Shown: piece after piece, positions 1 to 7,878 of the stretch
Numbering within the stretch: the stretch's first letter is position 1
Layout of the letters: every line of letters starts with the position of its first letter
Made by a program: the position numbers and the translations under genes
Origin: Gammaproteobacteria bacterium
GTDB taxonomy: Bacteria > Pseudomonadota > Gammaproteobacteria > JABABF01
Length of the DNA stretch: 9,346 nt
NCBI GenBank assembly: GCA_014238345.1
Contig: JABABF010000137.1
Location: 1-9,346, forward strand
Reading direction: 5' to 3'
The notes under the pieces: model-generated
Told to the model about the DNA's origin: nothing
What the model saw: the letters and a program-made list of their open reading frames with translations, nothing else
Database searches by the model: none

Positions 1-1782
1 CTGGCGACTCAGCTTGAGGCTGAGCGCGCCGAGGCCGAGCGCGTGTTGTATTGGATTGAGCGGGCGCGAGCCGAGCAACCCTCTGGACGCGTGGCCGTGC
101 TGGTGCGCAGCCGTAGTCACCTGCGCGAATTGTTGCCGCTCTTGGCGCGATCCGGGCTGAGTTGGAGTGCCGAGGCGATGGAGCCACTGGCAGCGCGTCC
201 AGCGGTGCAGGACTTGTCTGCGTTGACACAGGCTTTGGCTGACCCCGCCGATCGTCTGGCATGGTTGACGCTGTTGCGTGCACCGTGGTGCGGTCTTGGC
301 CACGCAGCATTGCAACAGCTGGCGGCAGGTGGACTGCAATCGCTGTGGAAATGTTGCCTCGCCGGTGGTTTGGCGCGAGCTGAGCAGCAGCGTTTAGATC
401 GTTTTGTTGCGGCGCTGTCGCCGGTGATGGCGCGACGCGGGCGCATCTCACATGCCGAGTTGACCGAGCGGGCGTGGCTGGCGCTGGGCGGGCCAGCCTG
501 CTTCTTGCCGGGTGTCGATCAGCAGGCAGATGTGGATGCATTGTTTGCGTTACTGCGCCAGTTGGGGCGCGAGCCCGAGGCGGCAGAGCTGGGGCGTCTT
601 CTGGAGCGGCTCTATGCGGCTCCCGCTGGCGATTCCCGTCTCCAGCTGATGACCATTCACAATGCCAAAGGTTTAGAGTTCGATACCGTGATCCTGTGTG
701 GTCTGCATCGTCGCCAGCGCCGCGATGATCCGCCGCTGATGCGCTGGGAGATTCGTCATTTCGAGGGTGCTGAGTTCGACAATGCATTGCTCTTTGCGTT
801 GCGCCCACCCGCCAATGGGGGCGATGACTCGCTCTATCACTTTTTGCAGGGAGAAGCGCGTGCCCGTACACTGCTGGAAGAGAAGCGTTTACTCTATGTG
901 GCATCAACACGCGCTATCCGCCGATTGCAGCTGGTGGCCTGCGCCGACCCAGATAGCAAGCCGGTTGTGGGGAGTTTGTTGGAGCTGCTGTGGCAACTGC
1001 CGGAGCTGCGCCAGAGCTTCACGCCAGTGGTCGCGGAGGGTGCTTTGGTCGCTCCTGCGCCTCCAGTGGTTCAGGAGCAACGGCGAGATCGTGCTTCGCG
1101 TGGCCAGCGACGGCTCATTGCCAGCTGGCAACGCCCGCCGTTGGCGCGCTCTGGAGCTGAGCTGTTTTCGGGTAGCCGTAGCGATGTGCCACTACCGTCA
1201 CGCGAGACGGACTTCGGTGGGGACAATTGGGCGGCGCGGCGCATCGGCACAGTGTTGCATGATGCGCTGGAGCAAATTGCGTTGGTCGGCACTACTTCAT
1301 GGCGAGGCGACGAACGGCATCTACAACGCGCCGAGCAGGCGTGGGCGGCTGAGCTGCGCGAGGCTGGGCTCTCACCCCAAGCGATACGGGGAGGATTGGT
1401 GAAGTTGCGGCGCGGGGTTTGCTCGGCGCTGGAGGATAGCCGTGGGCGCTGGCTATTAGATCCCGCACGAGAGCGTGCCGAGAGCGAATTGTCACTGCTG
1501 TATTTTGATGATCTGGGGGAGGCGCGCCAACTGCGTGTCGACCGCAGTTTCATTGCCGATGGCGAGCGCTGGATCATTGACTACAAGAGCAGTGAGCCGC
1601 GAAAAGAGGAGAAATTGACCGATTTTTTAGCGCATGAGGAAAAGATCTATCGCGGCCAACTCAATGTCTATGCGGCGGCATTACAGAGCTTAGATCCAGT
1701 GCATCCATTGCGACTTGCCCTGTATTTCCCGTTGCTACCGTATCTGCATGAATTGCAGTTAGAAGGCACCTCTGTGAGTTGA
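1..1782 (+). CDS. AddA/RecB-type UvrD helicase-exonuclease, C-terminal part (5' end outside window)
   Basis: The reading frame is open from base 1, so the GTG at 43 is not a real start; 593 residues are visible of a family usually about 1100-1200 long. The protein would process double-strand DNA ends for recombination, probably with an AddB-type partner that is not in this window. Visible parts: helicase domain 2 with VAVLVRSRS near base 91, motif V (TIHNAKGLEFD, from about 652) and motif VI (EEKRLLYVASTRA, 877-915). The C-terminal PD-(D/E)XK nuclease domain shows the conserved histidine in RIGTVLHDALE (codon 1258-1260), an acidic VDR motif around 1537, the catalytic DYK in WIIDYKSSEP (1570-1599), and a downstream Q/Y motif (GQLNVYAAAL). 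The nuclease site therefore looks intact. Walker A and the helicase N-terminus lie outside. It could be annotated as a RecB-like beta subunit instead of AddA; I favour AddA-type from the architecture. Confidence 0.9.
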   Translation: MATQLEAERAEAERVLYWIERARAEQPSGRVAVLVRSRSHLRELLPLLARSGLSWSAEAMEPLAARPAVQDLSALTQALADPADRLAWLTLLRAPWCGLGHAALQQLAAGGLQSLWKCCLAGGLARAEQQRLDRFVAALSPVMARRGRISHAELTERAWLALGGPACFLPGVDQQADVDALFALLRQLGREPEAAELGRLLERLYAAPAGDSRLQLMTIHNAKGLEFDTVILCGLHRRQRRDDPPLMRWEIRHFEGAEFDNALLFALRPPANGGDDSLYHFLQGEARARTLLEEKRLLYVASTRAIRRLQLVACADPDSKPVVGSLLELLWQLPELRQSFTPVVAEGALVAPAPPVVQEQRRDRASRGQRRLIASWQRPPLARSGAELFSGSRSDVPLPSRETDFGGDNWAARRIGTVLHDALEQIALVGTTSWRGDERHLQRAEQAWAAELREAGLSPQAIRGGLVKLRRGVCSALEDSRGRWLLDPARERAESELSLLYFDDLGEARQLRVDRSFIADGERWIIDYKSSEPRKEEKLTDFLAHEEKIYRGQLNVYAAALQSLDPVHPLRLALYFPLLPYLHELQLEGTSVS

Positions 1783-1868
1783 TAGCGTGCGTTGCCAATT
1801 TAGCAGGTGCTAGTAGCGGTGTACGATAGATGGATTGCACCCCTGCCGTCGCCCATCACTAGACCGAT

Positions 1869-2894
1869 ATGACTCTAAAGATTGATGTGCCATTACTGGT
1901 GAGCAATCCCGCTGAGGCGGGCGCGGCCGCCGAGCGCCTAGAGGCCGCTGGTTGCGATGGCCTGTACAGCTTTGAGGGACCGCACGATCCTTTTCTGCCA
2001 TTGGCGATTGCCGCCCGCCACACCGAGCGGGCACTGCTCTATCCGGCGATAGCTGTCGGCTTTGCGCGCACACCGATGTTACTGGCGCAGCTGGCCAATG
2101 ATCTACAACTGCTGTCCGATGGGCGCTTCGCTCTGGGCTTGGGAAGCCAGATCAAGCCGCACATAGAGCGGCGCTTTGGTATGCCATGGTCCCAACCCGT
2201 GGCGCGGATGCGGGAGATGGTGCAGGCTCTCCATGCCATTTGGGATTGTTGGGAGCAGGGTGGAGCGCTGGAATTTCGCGGCGAATTCTACTCCCACACG
2301 CTGATGCCACCGCTGTTCAACCCGGGACCGAACCCGCATGGGCGACCACCTGTTTTCCTTGCCGGCGTCGGCCCAGCCATGACGGCGATGGCGGCCTCGG
2401 TGGCCGATGGATTTTTGATCCACCCGCTACACTCGGAGCAGAGTCTGAGCAAATTGACACGGGTGGCCTTGGAGCGTGGTCTGGCGCAATCTGGGCGCAC
2501 CACTCAGCAGCTACAGCGCTGTTGTCAAGTGATGGTGGCGGTGGGGCGCGATGCCAACGAACTGCATCAGGCGCGTGAAATGGCGCGTGCACAGGTGGCC
2601 TTCTATGGCTCGACCCCGGCTTACCGTCCCGTATTGGATTGCATGGGGCAGGGCGAGCTACAGCCACGGCTACGCGAACTAACGCGCGCTGGAGATTGGG
2701 CAAATATGGCGGCCTTAATCGACGACGAGCTGCTTGATGCGGTGGCACTCAGTGGTGACCCGGATGAGGTGGCGACCAAACTGCTCAGCACACGTGGTTC
2801 GGTTGCTGACAGGCTGTGCCTGAGTACGCTGAGCGGAGGAGTGGATGTACTCTGCGACTTGTTGGTTGCAGTGAAGGCTCAACTTCCCACCTAG
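1869..2894 (+). CDS. LLM-class flavin/F420-dependent oxidoreductase, TIGR03617-like
   Basis: A 341-residue luciferase-like monooxygenase-fold protein (TIM barrel binding reduced flavin or coenzyme F420). Visible: N-terminal AAGCDGLYSFEGPHDPF (residues 27-42), the barrel segment LSDGRFALGLGSQ (82-94) followed by KPHIERRFGMPW, the active-site side region with FRGEFYSHTLMPP (136-148), and PVFLAGVGPAMTAMAASVADGF (161-182), all typical of the group often named 'probable F420-dependent oxidoreductase, MSMEG_2256 family'. The length fits. The ATG at 1869 is the first usable start, because an in-frame TAG lies at 1860-1862; no convincing Shine-Dalgarno precedes it, so translation may be weak or leaderless. 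It stands 86 bp after the nuclease gene and converges with the second LLM gene. The family is known; the substrate is not. Cofactor (F420 or FMN) cannot be decided here. Confidence 0.88.
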   Translation: MTLKIDVPLLVSNPAEAGAAAERLEAAGCDGLYSFEGPHDPFLPLAIAARHTERALLYPAIAVGFARTPMLLAQLANDLQLLSDGRFALGLGSQIKPHIERRFGMPWSQPVARMREMVQALHAIWDCWEQGGALEFRGEFYSHTLMPPLFNPGPNPHGRPPVFLAGVGPAMTAMAASVADGFLIHPLHSEQSLSKLTRVALERGLAQSGRTTQQLQRCCQVMVAVGRDANELHQAREMARAQVAFYGSTPAYRPVLDCMGQGELQPRLRELTRAGDWANMAALIDDELLDAVALSGDPDEVATKLLSTRGSVADRLCLSTLSGGVDVLCDLLVAVKAQLPT

Positions 2895-3147
2895 CCGTTC
2901 AGAGCAGACAACAGATCAATCGTGATAGTGAGCAATCTTCAATCTCTGACCACCAGAGAGTCGGTAGAGTACATGATGCAGACCTTGCTTAGATGACAAC
3001 AGAGACCTCAATTTTTAATGTCAGCTAGGAGCCTCTAAAGTAGGCCAGTAGGCAGAAAAATCGGGCGGATTATTTGAGTGTTGGTGATGGCTTTCGATGT
3101 CTGCTGATAGAGAATACAACGGACGCCGTTGCGCCTCCCCCCACCCA
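2895..3147. other. Convergent intergenic region, no gene seen
   Basis: About 250 bases between two genes that run toward each other. It is visibly richer in A and T than the flanking genes. I see no credible coding sequence and no tRNA or CRISPR-like structure. Two short hairpins occur (2943-2959 and 3117-3131), but neither is followed by a proper T-run in the direction where it would be needed, so the terminators expected here are not evident. Confidence 0.6.
3117..3131 (-). terminator. Weak candidate terminator hairpin after the minus-strand LLM gene
   Basis: Perfect 6-bp stem CAACGG / CCGTTG with a 3-nt loop, ending 16 nt beyond the stop of the minus-strand gene at 3148. Read on the minus strand it is followed by TATTCTCTAT, which is T-rich but not a clean U-tract. 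It is placed where a terminator would be useful, but the stem is short, so this is only a candidate. Confidence 0.3.
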
Positions 3148-3999
3148 TCAAAATTTTCCGATCACCTCTTCCCCAAACTCCCGCAGTGATTCCTGCTTTT
3201 CCTCCAGCGGGGCATCGTGGGCGTAGGGTTGGAATAGGAGGTGTGTCACACCGCCAGCCTCTAAGCGCTGATATCCCTCTACATCAAAAGCATCATTGGG
3301 TGTCGCCATGACATCGAAGTCTGCACTGCGCCCCAGCTCTAGCCGTTGGCGGCGCACACTGGCAATGCTACTGAGTATCTCCTCGCTGCTCTGCCAGTCG
3401 CTGAGCCAGCCATCGCCGAGCCGTGCGGCGCGGCTCAGGGCCGCTGCCGAGATGCCGCCGACCCAGATCGGTATCGGCTCGCTCGGTGCAGGGCTCATCT
3501 CCAAGCGGGGGAAGCTGTAATAACGTCCCTCGTGTGAGACCATATCACCACTCCACAGTTTGCGCATCACCTCAATCATCTCGTCGGTGCGCCGCCCACG
3601 GGTGTGGAAGTCCTGCCCCATCAACCCAAACTCATCTTTGCTCCAGCCGACACCAAGGGTCAGAGTCAGTCGATTGTCCGATAGCACAGCGAGGGTCGAT
3701 AAGGCTTTGGCAACGAGGAAGGGGTTGCGTATCGGCAATACAAAGGCGTTGTTGGTGAAGCGCAGGCGCTTGGTTACGGTGGCCAGAGCACCAATCATCA
3801 CCAGCGGGTCGGGCCAGTCGGTGAATGCCTCCCAGCGCCGTGCGCCATCCTCGGTGTAGGGATAGGGTGTCGAGAGGCTTTCTGGGTGGATGATATGGTC
3901 TGAGAAAGAGATGGCCGCCCAGCCGCTCTGCTCGGCTACGGGAGCCAGCGCGGGGAGTTCTGTGACTGGAGTCATAAAGGTAGAGAGTACAAATTTCAT
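3148..3999 (-). CDS. LLM-class F420-dependent oxidoreductase, TIGR03619-like
   Basis: A 283-residue luciferase-like fold protein, the normal size for the compact LLM group. Visible: start MKFVLSTFMTPV, SDHIIHPE (33-40), the strand FTNNAFVLPIRNPFLVAKAL (81-100), LTLTLGVGWSKDEF (111-124), RGRRTDEMIEVMRKLW (134-149), the EGRYYSFP segment (157-164) and IPIWVGGISAAALSRAARLG (176-195) followed by DGW. These match 'TIGR03619 family F420-dependent LLM class oxidoreductase' from memory. The ATG at 3999-3997 has GAGG at 4010-4007, 7 nt upstream, supporting this start. It lies 107 bp after the phosphatase gene on the same strand and may share its transcript or use the putative promoter at 4033-4038. It is not a close copy of the LLM gene at 1869. 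Substrate and cofactor (F420 versus FMN) remain unknown. Confidence 0.88.
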   Translation of the reverse strand: MKFVLSTFMTPVTELPALAPVAEQSGWAAISFSDHIIHPESLSTPYPYTEDGARRWEAFTDWPDPLVMIGALATVTKRLRFTNNAFVLPIRNPFLVAKALSTLAVLSDNRLTLTLGVGWSKDEFGLMGQDFHTRGRRTDEMIEVMRKLWSGDMVSHEGRYYSFPRLEMSPAPSEPIPIWVGGISAAALSRAARLGDGWLSDWQSSEEILSSIASVRRQRLELGRSADFDVMATPNDAFDVEGYQRLEAGGVTHLLFQPYAHDAPLEEKQESLREFGEEVIGKF

Positions 4000-4032
4000 G
4001 CTGGAGCCTCGTTGTGGTGGCTATCACTCGTT

Positions 4033-4038
4033 ATTATC
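4033..4038 (-). promoter_or_regulatory. Possible -10 box for the minus-strand LLM oxidoreductase
   Basis: On the minus strand this reads GATAAT, five of six matches to TATAAT, about 35 nt before the ATG at 3999. No good -35 box is seen at normal spacing. It could give the LLM gene its own start of transcription apart from the upstream operon. Confidence 0.3.
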
Positions 4039-4106
4039 ACTGTGCCGATGTGTGCTGGGCGCAGTGAGCACCCAGTGTGGGCTCCGCCGAGTGCACTGCA
4101 TGGCTC

Positions 4107-4577
4107 CTACTGCTCAAGCCGTGTCTGCAAGTGATCTAGCAGGCCATCGCAGCAGCGCTCTAGCAGACTCACCATCTCGTCGAAAATGTCGCCCTCTTGG
4201 TAGTAGGGGTCGCCGATTTGGCGACTGCCGCCAGCCTGCGCTTCATAGCTGCGCAACAGGGCGATGGTGCCGTCAAAATCGGCGGGTTGCCACGCCTGCA
4301 GTGAGCTGAGGTTTTGTTGATCCATGCCGAGTAGGTAGTCGAAGTGCGCAAAATCCGCATCGGTAATTTGCCGGGCTCGGTGTCCGCTGAGGTCGTAGCC
4401 ACGGTGCTTACAGGCGGCCAGTGCACGTGGGTCAGCTTCGTTACCTTGGTTAAATGCGGCAGTGCCGCAGGAGTCTATGTGTAGCTGCTCTACCAGCCCA
4501 CGCTGTGTGGCGCGCTGGTGGAAGATGCCCTCGGCACTGGGTGAGCGGCAGATGTTGCCGAGGCAGACGAACAGCAC
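4107..4577 (-). CDS. Low-molecular-weight protein tyrosine phosphatase
   Basis: A 156-residue cytoplasmic phosphatase that removes phosphate from phosphotyrosine or small phosphoesters through a cysteinyl-phosphate intermediate. The P-loop is at the very N-terminus, CLGNICRS (residues 5-12), giving the C-X5-R motif with nucleophile Cys5 and Arg11. The general-acid aspartate lies in DPYY (Asp123), and HIDSCGTAAFNQG (33-45) and GYDLSGHRARQI (60-71) are family-typical. All catalytic residues are present. The start is a GTG (4577-4575) preceded by AAGG at 4587-4584 with a 6-nt spacer; the upstream frame stays open into the preceding gene, but no family homology is seen there. It begins 29 nt after the carboxyltransferase stop, so it is probably cotranscribed. 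Its target is unknown. An alternative role as an arsenate reductase is possible for this fold but less likely from the motif set. Confidence 0.92.
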   Translation of the reverse strand: MLFVCLGNICRSPSAEGIFHQRATQRGLVEQLHIDSCGTAAFNQGNEADPRALAACKHRGYDLSGHRARQITDADFAHFDYLLGMDQQNLSSLQAWQPADFDGTIALLRSYEAQAGGSRQIGDPYYQEGDIFDEMVSLLERCCDGLLDHLQTRLEQ

Positions 4578-4583
4578 ACCAAG

Positions 4584-4587
4584 CCTT
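4584..4587 (-). promoter_or_regulatory. Ribosome binding site deciding the GTG start of the phosphatase
   Basis: AAGG on the minus strand, 6 nt before the GTG at 4577. It supports GTG as the start, placing the P-loop at residues 5-12, as is normal for this family. Confidence 0.5.
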
Positions 4588-4606
4588 GTCGTCTGGGTTG
4601 TGCTGT

Positions 4607-6130
4607 TCAGGGCAAGACCCCCGGCCCTGGTTGCGGAGCCAGTGCCCGTCGTCTGGCGCTCAGCAACATCCCGCGCAACAGCGCATTGCGCAGCTCGGTG
4701 GGTTCGATGATTTCGTCGAAGGCCAGGTTGTCTCCAGCGATCCAGCCACTCTGATCTTGCGCCACCGCAGCTGCTTGGCGTGCGTTGGCATCCAAGTGAG
4801 CCGCATCGCTACCGCTGCTGGCTGGCATGGCTCCCAGCGAGATACCCGGCAGTGCATAGGAGACAGTTTGTCGGTCAAAGGGGTTCATCCCCATCAGTGA
4901 GCTGCCAAAGCCGAAAGCCTTGCGCAAAGTCACATGCAGTTTGACACCTCGGTAGCGGCACTGTGCGGCGTACATCGCCGCAGCCGCTCGCAGGGTACCG
5001 GCGCGCTCGGCTTGGCTCCCCGACATCACGCCGGGATTGTCGGCCAAGAAAATCAATGGCAGATGGTAGGCATCGCAGATTTTTATAAAATGCGTGGCTT
5101 TATCGGCGGATTCTCGTGTGATGGCTCCGGCCTGAGCCAGTGGCTGATTGGAGATGATCGCTACGCTGTGCCCGCCGAGCCGAGCCATGCCGCAGACGAT
5201 GGCCTGCCCAAAGTCGGGCTGGAATTGTAGCCACTCCTCTGGTGCGTCGATCAATGCCTTGATCACAGTGATGATGTCATAGCCCTCTTCGCCAGACTTC
5301 GGTATGAGATCGAGGATATCTTCCAGCGCTCTGGGACCGCGTTTGATATTGCCGCCACGCGCCGCTGGCGGACGCTCTCTAGCACTACTTGGCAAGAAGG
5401 AGAGCCAGTGGCGCACCAGTTGACAGGCCTCGTCAACATCTTCTACCAAATTGTGGGCAACCCCGCTCTGAGCTGTGTGCATTTGGGCACCGCCGAGCTC
5501 CTCTTTGCTGAGTTTTTCACCGATGGCTGCGTACACCAGCGGTGGTCCGGCGGAAAATAGCACACTGCCGCGCAACATGATGACGAAATCCATCAGCAAG
5601 CCAGTGATGGCTCCGTGCCCCGCTGATGAGCCGATGACGATGGCGAGGGTTGGCACCTGCCCGGACAGCTGCGCCACCAGTTGCATGTCGTTGGGGGAGT
5701 AGGCGCGCCGCTCTGGCTTGCTACCGAGGCGCTCACCAGCGCCGTCAAGAAACATCAGGTAGGGTATGCCTTCCTGTGCCGCCAGCTTGGCGAGGCGTAC
5801 TTTTTTGGCATTGGTGGCGGCACCGATGGAGCCACCCATGACGGTGAAATCTTCGGCACCAATCACCACTGGGCGCCCATCGATGGTCGCGCTACCACCG
5901 ACCAATGCATCAGCCGCTGCCACCGGACTGCCATCGTAGCTGTAACCGCCCGCCAGTGTCCCCAGCTCATGGAAACTGCCTGCATCGCAGAGCAATTCAA
6001 TAATTTCACGGGCATTGGCTTGCCCGCGCTGGCGGCGTTTTGCCACCCGCTCGGCACCGCCCATGGCACGACCTGTGGCGATGCGGCATCGGTACTCTGT
6101 CAGAGTGGACTGCCAGTCGTCTTGGCTCAT
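4607..6130 (-). CDS. Acyl-CoA carboxylase-type carboxyltransferase (beta subunit family)
   Basis: A 507-residue protein with the duplicated crotonase-like fold of biotin-dependent acyl-CoA carboxylases, which move carboxyl from biotin to acetyl-, propionyl- or a longer acyl-CoA. Visible: GRAMGGAERVAKRRQRG (20-36), a first CoA/oxyanion region with FTVMGGSIGAATNAKKVRLA (95-114) and FLDGAGERLGS (127-137), then GSSAGHGAITGLLMDFVIM (167-185), FSAGPPLVYAAIGEKLSKEE (192-211) and LGGAQMHTAQSGVAHN (212-227). The C-terminal half has ADNPGVMSGSQAERAG (363-378) and RKAFGFGSSLMGMNPF (403-418). The length is normal, but several signature motifs differ from propionyl-CoA carboxylase (DGAGER for the usual DSGGAR; FGFGSSLMG for YGGAYDVM). 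Its ATG overlaps the synthetase stop as ATGA, so the two are translationally coupled. No biotin carboxylase or biotin carrier gene is in view. It may be a divergent carboxylase, or a decarboxylase-type relative. Confidence 0.85.
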   Translation of the reverse strand: MSQDDWQSTLTEYRCRIATGRAMGGAERVAKRRQRGQANAREIIELLCDAGSFHELGTLAGGYSYDGSPVAAADALVGGSATIDGRPVVIGAEDFTVMGGSIGAATNAKKVRLAKLAAQEGIPYLMFLDGAGERLGSKPERRAYSPNDMQLVAQLSGQVPTLAIVIGSSAGHGAITGLLMDFVIMLRGSVLFSAGPPLVYAAIGEKLSKEELGGAQMHTAQSGVAHNLVEDVDEACQLVRHWLSFLPSSARERPPAARGGNIKRGPRALEDILDLIPKSGEEGYDIITVIKALIDAPEEWLQFQPDFGQAIVCGMARLGGHSVAIISNQPLAQAGAITRESADKATHFIKICDAYHLPLIFLADNPGVMSGSQAERAGTLRAAAAMYAAQCRYRGVKLHVTLRKAFGFGSSLMGMNPFDRQTVSYALPGISLGAMPASSGSDAAHLDANARQAAAVAQDQSGWIAGDNLAFDEIIEPTELRNALLRGMLLSARRRALAPQPGPGVLP

Positions 6131-7854
6131 GTCTTTGTTATTGTCTTCAGAGTAGCTTCCATCAGCTGTTTTTTGAGTACTTTTCCGCTGGCATTGCGCG
6201 GTAGCGGCTCTGAGCCTATCTGCCAGTGTGCTGGGACTTTGAAGTGTGCGATACGCTCGCTGAGCCAGTTGCGCAGTTCTTGGGTTTCGCAGGTGCTCCC
6301 CGCCGTCGTGACGATGCGTACCGCCACCTCTTCGCCGAGCTTATCGTGGGGTAGGCCAAACACAGCGACATCATTTACTGCGGGGTGTTCTCGCAGGTGA
6401 TCTTCAATAGCGAGCGGCGCGATATTCTCGCCCGCGCGGATGATTTGCTCCTTGATGCGCCCGACGATATGTAGATAGCCCTCATCGTCGAACTGCCCTA
6501 AGTCGCCGCTACGAAACCAGCCATCGCGGAAAGAGCTCGCAGTGTGTTCGGGTTGCTGCCAGTAACCATCGGAGACAGTCGGTCCGTAGACCCAGATTTC
6601 GCCGATCCCCCCCGTTGCCACGCTCTGACCTTCCTCAGTACGCAGTTCCACATCAATAATCGGCGAGATCAGTCCAGCCGCCTCGCTGCGGTAGCGGAAC
6701 AGATGCCCATTCATCGATACGGCGGCGGCGTTGGTTTCGGTAGCGCCGTAGCCACAGCCGGGCAGTTGCTCAGGACAGAGTTGCTCGATTAGGTCGGGCA
6801 GCATCAGCGGCAGTGCCGAGCCACCGGAACCAATCGAAATGACTGTGGATCTGTCGATAGTGGCGAAGGACGGCTCCTCCAGTAGTTGCATGACCATAAA
6901 CGGTGCCACGCTGATGACGTTGATCTGTTGCTCGGCGATCAGTCGCACGGCTTCTCTGGCATCCCACTTGTACATCATGACGATGCGCTGGCCGCCGCGC
7001 AGGCAACGCAGGAACAGGGCATGGCAACCACTGACATGGAACAAAGGCACAGCCAGCAGGGTGCTGAAGTCGCAACCGCGCGCGAGAGCAGCCATCAAGA
7101 TGTCGCCGTTGACCTCGCCCATGGCTGCGCCAGTGCAATCAAAATCGGCCAGTGCCTGACAGATTTGTCGGTGCCGTGTCATGACACCGTGAGGGTGGCC
7201 TGTGGTACCCGAAGTGTAGAGCATTATCGCCTGCTCTTCGCTGTCTGGGGGAGCTAAGTCCAAGGCGGGCTGAGCGTGGCCAGCCACTAGTAAATCGGGC
7301 CACAGCAGGGTGTGCTCGGCGCTTGCTACATCGCTCTGGGCACGTACCAGTATCGCCGTAGCATTGAGCTGTTTCAGCGCTGCTTGTAGGGCGAGGTGGC
7401 GCTCGGTATCGCAGAACACCACGCGGGCTTTGGTATCGGCCAGCACCCATTCCAATTCTTCTGCCTTGCCCCAACTGTTGATAGCAACTGGCACGGCGCG
7501 CGCCATGACGATGGCAGTGAAGGCGATCATCCACTCGGGATAATTGCGCATGGCGATGACGACGTGTTCACCGGGGTTGACATCGAGAAGATGGTGCAGT
7601 TGGTGGGCGATCGCTTCGGCTTGCTGAAAGTACTCCTCAAAGCTGATCTTCTCGCCCTGATAGTGGATGAAAGTACGCTTACCATAGGCGCGCCCGCTGT
7701 CTAGTGCCTCGCCGAGCGTGGACGGGGCATTGGTGTAAAGACGAAATCGACGTCCCTCAATATCGCGCTCTTCTACAGCGAAAGGGGCTCCAGAGGCTGT
7801 GAGCCGTTGCAGGATTTGTCGATAGTGCTCTGGGGGAGAAAGGGACATGCTCAT
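6127..7854 (-). CDS. AMP-forming acyl-CoA synthetase (fatty/organic acid CoA ligase)
   Basis: A 575-residue ANL-superfamily enzyme that activates a carboxylic acid with ATP and joins it to CoA. Motifs in order: P-loop A3 YTSGTTGHPHGV (213-224), substrate-pocket region VPLFHVSGCHALF (269-281), A5 GYGATETNA (368-376), A7 WFRSGDLG (446-453, Asp451), hinge A8 GRIKEQIIRAGENIAP (465-480), and A10 PRNASGKVLKK (552-562) with the catalytic lysine Lys558. The enzyme looks complete. One oddity: the P-loop lysine of the usual PKG is histidine (His222). The start ATG at 7854-7852 gives MSMSL; a second ATG two codons later is equally possible, and no clear Shine-Dalgarno separates them. It is the first gene of the minus-strand unit, with a candidate promoter just upstream, and is coupled by ATGA to the carboxyltransferase. 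Chain length or substrate class cannot be told. Confidence 0.92.
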   Translation of the reverse strand: MSMSLSPPEHYRQILQRLTASGAPFAVEERDIEGRRFRLYTNAPSTLGEALDSGRAYGKRTFIHYQGEKISFEEYFQQAEAIAHQLHHLLDVNPGEHVVIAMRNYPEWMIAFTAIVMARAVPVAINSWGKAEELEWVLADTKARVVFCDTERHLALQAALKQLNATAILVRAQSDVASAEHTLLWPDLLVAGHAQPALDLAPPDSEEQAIMLYTSGTTGHPHGVMTRHRQICQALADFDCTGAAMGEVNGDILMAALARGCDFSTLLAVPLFHVSGCHALFLRCLRGGQRIVMMYKWDAREAVRLIAEQQINVISVAPFMVMQLLEEPSFATIDRSTVISIGSGGSALPLMLPDLIEQLCPEQLPGCGYGATETNAAAVSMNGHLFRYRSEAAGLISPIIDVELRTEEGQSVATGGIGEIWVYGPTVSDGYWQQPEHTASSFRDGWFRSGDLGQFDDEGYLHIVGRIKEQIIRAGENIAPLAIEDHLREHPAVNDVAVFGLPHDKLGEEVAVRIVTTAGSTCETQELRNWLSERIAHFKVPAHWQIGSEPLPRNASGKVLKKQLMEATLKTITKT

Positions 7855-7878
7855 ATTCAGGTGATGTTAGAAACTGGG

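Noticed and set aside
1071..1577. Minus-strand open frame (168 codons) inside the helicase-nuclease gene
   Set aside because: Its translation is a low-information Arg/Ser-rich sequence, antisense to the well-supported nuclease domain.
2943..2959. Hairpin TCTCTG-N5-CAGAGA after the plus-strand LLM gene
   Set aside because: A perfect but short A/T-containing stem with no T-run after it; not convincing as an intrinsic terminator.
4055..4075. Inverted repeat CTGGG-N11-CCCAG between the phosphatase and LLM genes
   Set aside because: The stem has only 5 bp with an 11-nt loop and no T-run on the minus strand; expected by chance in GC-rich DNA.
5681..6400. Long plus-strand open frame (239 codons) opposite the carboxyltransferase/synthetase junction
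   Set aside because: It is antisense to two genes with clear family motifs, its translation resembles no family and is rich in Cys, Arg and Trp, as expected from the shadow of GC-rich genes.
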